From Sipunculus nudus (taxonomy: Eukaryota; Annelida; Sipuncula; Golfingiida; Sipunculidae), in assembly GCA_026874595.1 (NCBI GenBank), contig CM049314.1:59811300-59875299 (forward strand): DNA of 64,000 nt. The letters run 5' to 3'. Made by a program: the position numbers and the translations under genes. Of the stretch, positions 57,515 through 64,000 are shown in pieces. Below the pieces are notes generated by a model, which saw only the letters and a program-made list of their open reading frames with translations, was not told the DNA's origin and searched no databases. Position 1 is the stretch's first letter; each line of letters opens with the position of its first letter.

Positions 57515-58880
57515 AAGGGTCGAGTGAATCATTGAGCTTTTGAGTATATGTTCTTGTGTGGATGTGCATGCATATTTTAATGTTCATAACAGCTGCGCAT
57601 TAAACCTGTATTAGTCAAATCAAGTGAAGCCTGTTACTACATTCTTTTGCCGCTGTATGTAGAAATCAATTAAAAATAAAGCAACCTCTTGCCTTGGAGT
57701 AGAGAGAGTGAGAAAATTAAGCCGTCAGCGAGTAAAAGTTTTAAAATAATTAATGATTTACATCGGTAATATTTTCACTGTTACACAGTGTTGCCATGAC
57801 AGGGAGGGGGTACTCGATTCCAGGTAGGAAAAATACATATACAGTCGGGCCCATTTAATTGAATATCCTTTTTGTCAGCTGATAATATTCATTTAAGCGA
57901 GCTGTTTAGTCCAGCTGTTAAGAGAAGAACTGTGTAAAAAAACAAGTAGCATGGAACTTGGCATCATAATTGTCCACACGATACTCTGTATCTTCTAATA
58001 TGGGGCCATGCGGAATTCATCCAATTAATCTTGATCAAAATCCAAGATGGCGGCCAAGATGGCTGCCGGATTAAAAAAATATCAATAAATGCGGTGGCTT
58101 TTGTCGTATAATGCATTTCACGTACACTTTTTGCTACATTTAGGGGTCGAGAAAATTCATTTATAAGGGTTTCATGTCTGCATAATGACTCTGTGAATGA
58201 ATTCTGATTTTGTTAAAATTCAAATTGTGCTGAATTTTCCTTTGTATACTTACACATCGAACAGAAAATATTAGTTGCCGAGTTCTGCACAGCAGTACCA
58301 TACATTTGATTGTAATAAAATGAACGAGTCATTTTCTGAGCTAGGTTTGTCTGTTTTGTCATGCATTTTGATGAATAACGTAATTGTAGAGCATTTTATA
58401 TTGCAGTATTTCATATTTCTTCCTTTGAGTTTTCCCTTTATTTGCATGCTAACAAATGAAATTGCTTTGAAGAGGTGATGGGGCAAAGAAAGTAATCTGT
58501 CAACATCTGGAATAAAATTTGTTTCACTACTCTGCTATACATGGTACATAACTGATAATTTCACTTACACGTGTGTGTTATATACATAGATTCAGTTTTG
58601 TCTGATAAATATTTCAAAACATCTTGTTTTTTTTTTATTTCCACTGCACAACATATACATTTATTAGTAAGACTTATAAGATAAATATCAAAGATAAAGG
58701 TGTGTGATTTTAGATCTTTGAAATATAGCCATGTTAAGAATTTAATAAATATACCATCATCCCTAGATTACGACCACTTTGTTTAGTCCCTTTTGTGGTC
58801 GTAATTGTGGGGTCCCACTGTACGTCGTCTTTTAGGACAAAGGAAAAACCTTCTTGAATTTAAGTAACTAGTCTTTATTG
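57515..58880. other. Intergenic, no gene recognised
   Basis: Contains two adjacent YY1-type motifs (AAGATGGCGGC at 58044-58054, AAGATGGCTGC at 58056-58066) and remnants of CAGT-type MITE ends near 57841. No coding signal. Confidence 0.5.
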
Positions 58881-58888
58881 AACACCTT

Positions 58889-59215
58889 TTATACGCCCGT
58901 TATACGAGGGGAGTATTATGGTATACCCAACGTCCGCCCGTCCGTTATCTTTAAGTGTCGCCGTTATAATATACTGGGCTTTGATGGATTTTCACCAATC
59001 TCACCATTACTACTAACCAACAGATTATCTCGCCCAAGTTCGATTATTGGCAAAATCCACGCATATTTAATAAGATCACGGATCACTAGGCTACTTTGTG
59101 GTGTCGCCGCGATAACTGACGAAGAATATGAAGGATTTTTATAAAACTAATCAGAAATGTTAATCAATGAAATATCTCGCCTAAGTTTGATTTAAAGCAA
59201 AATTCACGCATATTT
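58889..59215 (+). repeat. Dispersed repeat family A, copy 2
   Basis: Begins TTTTATACGCCCGTTATACG, then GTATACCCAACGTCCGCCC and an ATCTCGCCCAAGTTCGATT block repeated near 59170. Inverted relative to the copy at 19020-19370. Confidence 0.65.
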
Positions 59216-59806
59216 TAAAGCAACGGTCACAACCCGCTGGGGTCACCGCATACCGTAGATTATACCGTAAGGCTTTTGGGACCGCAGGAATTTAAGCCTC
59301 GGTCACAACCCGCTGTGGTTGCTGCACACCGTAGATCACCGTTTGGTTTTAGAAACCGTATGCGGCCGAAGTGCGGGAACGGCAAGGTGCCTTCCTAATT
59401 CTCAAGGCCTTCGCACACTCTAAGAAATTACTGTAAAATTTTACGGTTAATAACTTGCAGCAAATGCTGCCAACATTTAACCGTAAAAAATTACAGTGTA
59501 CACCGTACAATTTTACAGTCGCCGTAAAATTTTACGGTGAAAAATTAAACGGTGACTGTAAATTTTACGGTGAATCTATGGTTTATACTGTATTCTTGCA
59601 TAATCCACACATCATACATTGAAAATTAAGACATATATATATAATTTACCTTTTATTGAAAATACAGGACTGTACAATATAGGTACAAATGAATCACAAA
59701 TTATGAAAACATGATGACAGCATATCTCCAACTAGGCTAGTATCATTAGGCTATATAGATGATATATTTATTTTGAAAGTGCTGTTCAGTGTTACATATA
59801 TATGTA

Positions 59807-59814
<8 letters not shown>

Positions 59815-59855
<41 letters not shown>
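59815..59855. repeat. (TA)n microsatellite
   Basis: About 20 TA dinucleotides; it opens Tyr/Ile repeat frames that are not genes. Confidence 0.9.
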
Positions 59856-59858
<3 letters not shown>

Positions 59859-59884
59859 TTATTGTATGTAACTGGTGAAAATGT

Positions 59885-59960
59885 AAACAAGGGCCAAATG
59901 TGGATTCAAACCCACAGCCTATGACACATAAGTCAGTATCGCTCCCCTTAAAAGCAATCT
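59885..59960 (-). repeat. tRNA-like (SINE-type) fragment
   Basis: On the minus strand GGTTTGAATCC (59902-59912) differs from the pol III B-box consensus GGTTCGANNCC by one base, and AGGCTGTGGGTTTGAATCC resembles a tRNA T-arm. No complete cloverleaf could be folded by eye, so it is called a degraded tRNA-derived SINE rather than a tRNA gene. Confidence 0.35.
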
Positions 59961-59995
59961 TCACCAGCAAGGCTTGTAGGAATGCTTTTGTGTAT

Positions 59996-59997
<2 letters not shown>

Positions 59998-60073
<76 letters not shown>
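59998..60073. repeat. (TA)n microsatellite
   Basis: About 37 TA dinucleotides, immediately before the second MITE copy. Confidence 0.95.
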
Positions 60074-60076
<3 letters not shown>

Positions 60077-60250
60077 AAACCTCAAAATTCTGTCCATCAA
60101 TAGGATCGCAAAAAGTGGTCGCATTTTCAAGGTGGTCGTCTAAGCCAGGTCTTATATAAAGAGCAAAAACGAATGGGGATCGATAACAAGTGGTCGTTAT
60201 TTTTATGGTGTTGCTTAACTGAGGTGGTTGTTAGACTAGGTTTTTCTAGT
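60073..60250. mobile_element. Mariner-type MITE, copy 2
   Basis: AGTAAAACCTCAAAA start, interior GGTGGTCGTCTAAG and GGTCTTATATAAAGAGCAAAA as in the 11511-11687 copy; decayed right end near 60250. Confidence 0.65.
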
Positions 60251-61418
60251 ATGTGACAAGTGTGTGTGAAGAAATAAATACAGGAAAAACAGCCAGCTGC
60301 AAAGCCCCACAGTTATAGGGTACCAGGTGATTAATGCTGGGAGTGTGAAAATTTGTGGAGGAAAATACAGAAAGAGGACTATCTTCATACAAATGTTGCA
60401 TATATGCTGATATGGAGACAAATGTCTGCATTATCAACCATGAGCATTACACCTTGTGCTATGGCTGTCAGACATATCAACTGTCAATCTCTTCTGTCAA
60501 ATGAAATATATAAAGCAATAATAGAGGGCTGATTTAGTGACAGTTATGATGAATTAGCCCAGAAAAGTAGCAATTTCAAGTGCATGTGTATTCACACAAA
60601 GTCCTTAAACTGATTCCCATTTTTTTCATACAATATGTACTCATGAAAACTGTTTATAAGTCTGCTTTACTTATGTTTTAGAATACTCATTGTAATACAA
60701 GATATAGGCATGTGAACAAAGTGTTTTACAAATATATGTATATTAAAACTGATGCACCCATTGGAGGAGAACCCTTTAATTAGTTGCTTTTTTACTAAGA
60801 TGAGAGTATTTTCAAATGCTTGACCATGTCTACACATAGTCAAAACAAATATCACATATGGTATGTTACACTGGTACGACACAAAATCTGCATTGAAAAA
60901 AGGCTGATAAAAGTCTGAAATGCACATCTCACTGCCTAAGTGAGATAATGGAGCGCATGATAAAGTAAACACATTATACACAGTAAAAACATGTCTACTG
61001 GTCCCGCTTTGAAAGTGTAACGTTACATAGTCAGGAATAGATCTGATCCCGAAGACAGCAATCGGCCTAAACCAATGTCCACTGGGTGATAATCGGGTTG
61101 ATGACTGACACGAAACTTTAAATGGGCACATAATAATACAATCGGCCATTCGTAATAAGGAACAGGTTTGCTCTGAGTCATCGTTGAACTCGTATTTACC
61201 TGACGAAAAGTCTGACACAGGTGGCCGTTTAAATTATCTGGAGACTGGCTCGTGTAATGGATTCCCCTGCTTGTCTCCATTGCAACATGTACAAAACGAC
61301 CTTTCCTCAGGTCAAATTCGGCCTTTAAACGAAGCGGTCCCTCGTCGACTTCGGGTCAATTTCGGCGTTTCTACCAAACGGCCTGAAAGAGAGCATACCA
61401 GCATGGATATTTTTTTTT

Positions 61419-61449
61419 GGGGGGGGGGGGGGGGGAGGGGGGAGGGGGT
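61419..61449. repeat. Poly-G tract
   Basis: A 17-G run (61419-61435) followed by A-interrupted G runs; a quadruplex-forming candidate. Confidence 0.9.
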
Positions 61450-62280
61450 GTTACATAAGTCTTTGTTTAGTATGAGCGTTTCTTTTAAGAGAAAATATCA
61501 TATAAATGCTTGATAGCCTAATTTGTGATATAGGCTATGTGTAAGGCCTCATACATCTAAGTCTCGTTCATGGAACAGAATAAACTAAGTATGTTTGTTT
61601 TGTTCTTTCGTTTTAAAAACGGTTCACCCCACTACCGGTGCTAATAGACATGTTTTTCAACGTTATTATCAGGAAGTTCTGTATATATTATATATGTGTA
61701 TACGTGAGAAGTGTATATATAAAAAGATAATAATAATAATTATATATAGGCCTAATAATAGGGGGCCTAATAATAATAATAAAATATATATATATGGATA
61801 TAAACATATAACTGAGATTAAACACATTATGTTTGAATTTAAATTAAATATATCACAATCAAATGCATTTTCAGTCAGCATCTCTAGCCAAATTCACTCC
61901 ATCCTTGATTCCGTTGCCAGCTGGAGCCGACGTCCACCTTCATTTTCTTTACTGGAATCTTCCGATCCTCAGGCATGGAGAATCTGTGGGAGACAATTCA
62001 AATCAAATAAATGTATATCTATATATGAATCATGAATGCAGTTAATTAGTTCGTTCAGTTGCATACACAATAATCTTTTTTTTTCACTGAAACTACAAAA
62101 ATGTATTTAGGGCCTACGGATGTTTTATGCAGGTATATATTTATGTCTATGTGTCTTATAGAATACACTGCTAGAGAAATCCCCAGTCATCTCAAACGGT
62201 GTATGTTTAAAGACGAATTGACCAGGCATGACGCTACCTTTAACTCCCAAGGTAGAAGGTTGCATGTATATGAATATGTA

Positions 62281-62284
<4 letters not shown>

Positions 62285-62345
<61 letters not shown>
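62285..62345. repeat. (TC)n-(TA)n compound microsatellite
   Basis: About 13 TC dinucleotides passing directly into about 17 TA dinucleotides. Confidence 0.95.
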
Positions 62346-62347
<2 letters not shown>

Positions 62348-63393
62348 ATCTTCTGCTCATTTATTTTGTTCTCCGTTTTACGAATAGGACCTAATGACAT
62401 GTGGAATTTATATAACACTCATGGTAAATTCTCCAGATATAAAATTATAAGTATACATATTATTATTATAAGTTCGGATACGATAGCCACTTTGATATTT
62501 TACCGACCCGCAATAAAAGCCGACAGCATATTATTTTTTAAAATAGTTTTGTTAAGACCTATTATAATTAAAATATAGGCCTAAACTCAGCCGAAGACTT
62601 TGTCAAGTTTGTGCTCAAGACCATTCATTCATTCAGCTTTTGCCATATGCAGTTTAATGGGTCTAACATGCCCATTCATTATATTCGAGTGCAGAATTCA
62701 TCGATTAAGTAACACGGCAAGAGCCACTTAAATAAATATTTTGAAAATATGAACAATGCTTACCACGATGTGAACAAAACTTCTGAGCTCTGAAATCTTT
62801 CTTTGTCCGGCACAATGCAAATGGCGACCAAAGTCGACTCAAACCACGCGCTTGCTTCAAATGCCCGTATGTCCAGCCAGATGTCCAGCACTGGTGTCTA
62901 AAAATAGCCGTGTCAGCCTTATCGGTCGGGCTGCTCGCTGTCCTGCTGGGCAATTTACAGTGAATTCCCAGTGAAAGTTCGATGTTACAGTTGATAACTG
63001 AATTTGGGGAGTTTTACGGTCGCCCCGTAAAACTTTACCGTATGTTCACTGTAAATTTTACGGGGATTTCTTAGAGTGCACGTTAAATAATCTAACCCTG
63101 CTGACGCCGCAAGCTAACCTTGTGGAAGCCGCAAATACCCCTTACGACAACCGCAGGTACACCGTACATCTCTCTGCCAGCCGAGTGGGCGTTCAAAATC
63201 TTACTGGGCCCGTAGGTGGTTGCCTGACGCACGGCCGCCGCATCAACTTAAGCGCTTGCGCTAATGTCAGTTCCGGTCGTTGCTGTGTCCCTGCGGCCTT
63301 TGAAAAGGCACGGTTGCCGTACGTGGACCGCACGGAATAGCCTCCAAACCCCCGTCGTACGGCGACCGTATCCCGGTTGTGACCGAGGCTTAA

Positions 63394-64000
63394 TGAGGTC
63401 AGAGATGCATCGCAGTTTGGAGGCACCGCGGTGATTTAACAAAAATTCTATGGATTTTCATGAGACACATTATACATTTTAACCAATAGATGTCAATCGA
63501 GCTGTGAGCCCAACTGACGCTTTCTTGAAATTCATACACATCAAAATGTCTTCACGGAAGGATGAGATTTCACACTTGAGGTTAAAACGATTATTGATTA
63601 GATATATTCCAATCTGTTTTTTTTAAGATACAATCAGAATAATATTATGGCTATTCTTTCACACTATCAGTTCAGTTTTACTTTGTTCAAAAGTTTCCCA
63701 GCAAAACCTTCCCAGCGCACAGTCGAAATACCTCGCAAACGGCTGTTTAACACCTTGTTAATGCTCAGGTATTAATTGGTAAGCACAGTCTGTTTACCAT
63801 AAAAAGGACCGGAGGTCCGATTGTGAGCCGCAACTGGCGATGTTTCAGCCAGCGGGAACATGTATTACATTTTAAGCCAAGTCAGTTAGGGCTTCCCTTG
63901 ATTGACACATGTGGCCAGGGCGATACACGCGCTCTGTTCATGTCGACACCTGTTATCGCTCCCGGCCCATTGTTTAAAACACTCGTTTACAGGAGCAAGC
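63394..64000. other. Right edge of window, no gene recognised
   Basis: No recognisable coding or RNA gene signal to the end of the window. Confidence 0.45.

Larger units (their letters stand above)
59416..63078. mobile_element. Inner DNA transposon, CACTCTAAGAAAT TIRs
   Basis: CACTCTAAGAAAT at 59416-59428 and its exact inverse at 63066-63078. Subterminal GTAAAATTTTACGG-type repeats occur on both sides (59430-59575 and 63010-63062). It starts CACT and ends AGTG, which suggests an En/Spm (CACTA)-like element. CA on both outer sides may be a 2-bp target duplication. The interior is full of microsatellites and contains no recognisable transposase. Confidence 0.55.
59292..63393. mobile_element. 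Outer DNA transposon with 19-bp TIRs and TTAA ends
   Basis: TTAAGCCTCGGTCACAACC at 59292-59310 and its exact inverse at 63375-63393. TTAA at both ends fits piggyBac- or Kolobok-type target sites (a 3-bp TTA/TAA reading would fit Harbinger). After removing the nested element, the arms (59292-59415 and 63079-63393) would make a non-autonomous element of roughly 440 bp. A partial direct repeat of the TIR (GGTCACAACCCGCTG) lies 74 bp further left. No transposase recognised. Confidence 0.6.

Noticed and set aside
59885-59960. Functional tRNA gene
   Set aside because: Only a near B-box and T-arm are visible; no acceptor stem or cloverleaf could be completed.
59746-60130. Tyr/Ile-repeat ORFs on both strands
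   Set aside because: Translations of (TA)n microsatellites.
60667-61218. 183-codon minus-strand ORF inside the inner transposon
   Set aside because: No recognisable transposase or other domain; another frame in the same stretch is also open. It could be a remnant but is not supported.

Overview
The window looks like nuclear DNA of an animal, most likely a marine mollusc or another lophotrochozoan. That placement is an inference. It rests on AT-rich intergenic DNA, short GT-AG introns, an invertebrate anosmin-1 gene, a TRIM gene with a propeller-like C-terminus, and many dispersed repeats carrying GTCCGTCCG or GGACAGACGGACGG runs next to AGCTCAGCTGA-type ends. Nothing looks bacterial.

Layout. 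(1) 194-10455, + strand: the last twelve exons of an anosmin-1 (KAL1) orthologue. All four fibronectin type III domains and the stop codon are present; the signal peptide, cysteine-rich and WAP exons lie upstream of the window. The C-terminus ends in a tail that looks like a GPI-anchor signal. (2) About 10.5-28.5 kb: no convincing host gene. It holds a MITE, a cluster of CTCF-like sites (15.0-15.7 kb), a palindromic GC-rich block (18.2-18.6 kb), a GC island (20.0-20.2 kb), a TIR-like 14-mer family (22.4-26.1 kb) around a decayed LINE (23.1-25.0 kb), and an AT-rich satellite with apparent higher-order structure (26.7-27.5 kb). (3) 28.5-29.5 kb: a purine-rich minisatellite and a 174-bp tandem duplication. 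(4) 29544-43719: the main feature, a tandem LTR-internal-LTR-internal-LTR retrotransposon with three 1147-bp LTRs and a single CCAGG target-site duplication. The first internal region has an intact 1477-codon ORF; the second has two nonsense codons. The domain order is Gag - protease - integrase - reverse transcriptase - RNase H, which is the rare Gmr1-like arrangement of Ty3/gypsy elements. The Gag contains a SCAN-like capsid segment. (5) 44.03-44.17 kb, - strand: a possible terminal exon of an unrecognised gene. (6) 47002-48831, - strand: a complete 609-residue TRIM-type RING/B-box protein. (7) About 49.3-59.2 kb: tandem and dispersed repeats, and a diverged duplication. One copy of that duplication carries a 71-bp foldback insertion with a 5-bp target-site duplication and the other keeps the empty site. 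(8) 59292-63393: apparently one DNA transposon nested in another, with microsatellites.

The only intact coding units are the anosmin-1 3' part, the TRIM protein and the first retrotransposon polyprotein. The rest is mostly mobile or repetitive DNA. Family assignments come from motif recognition by eye; no database search was run.
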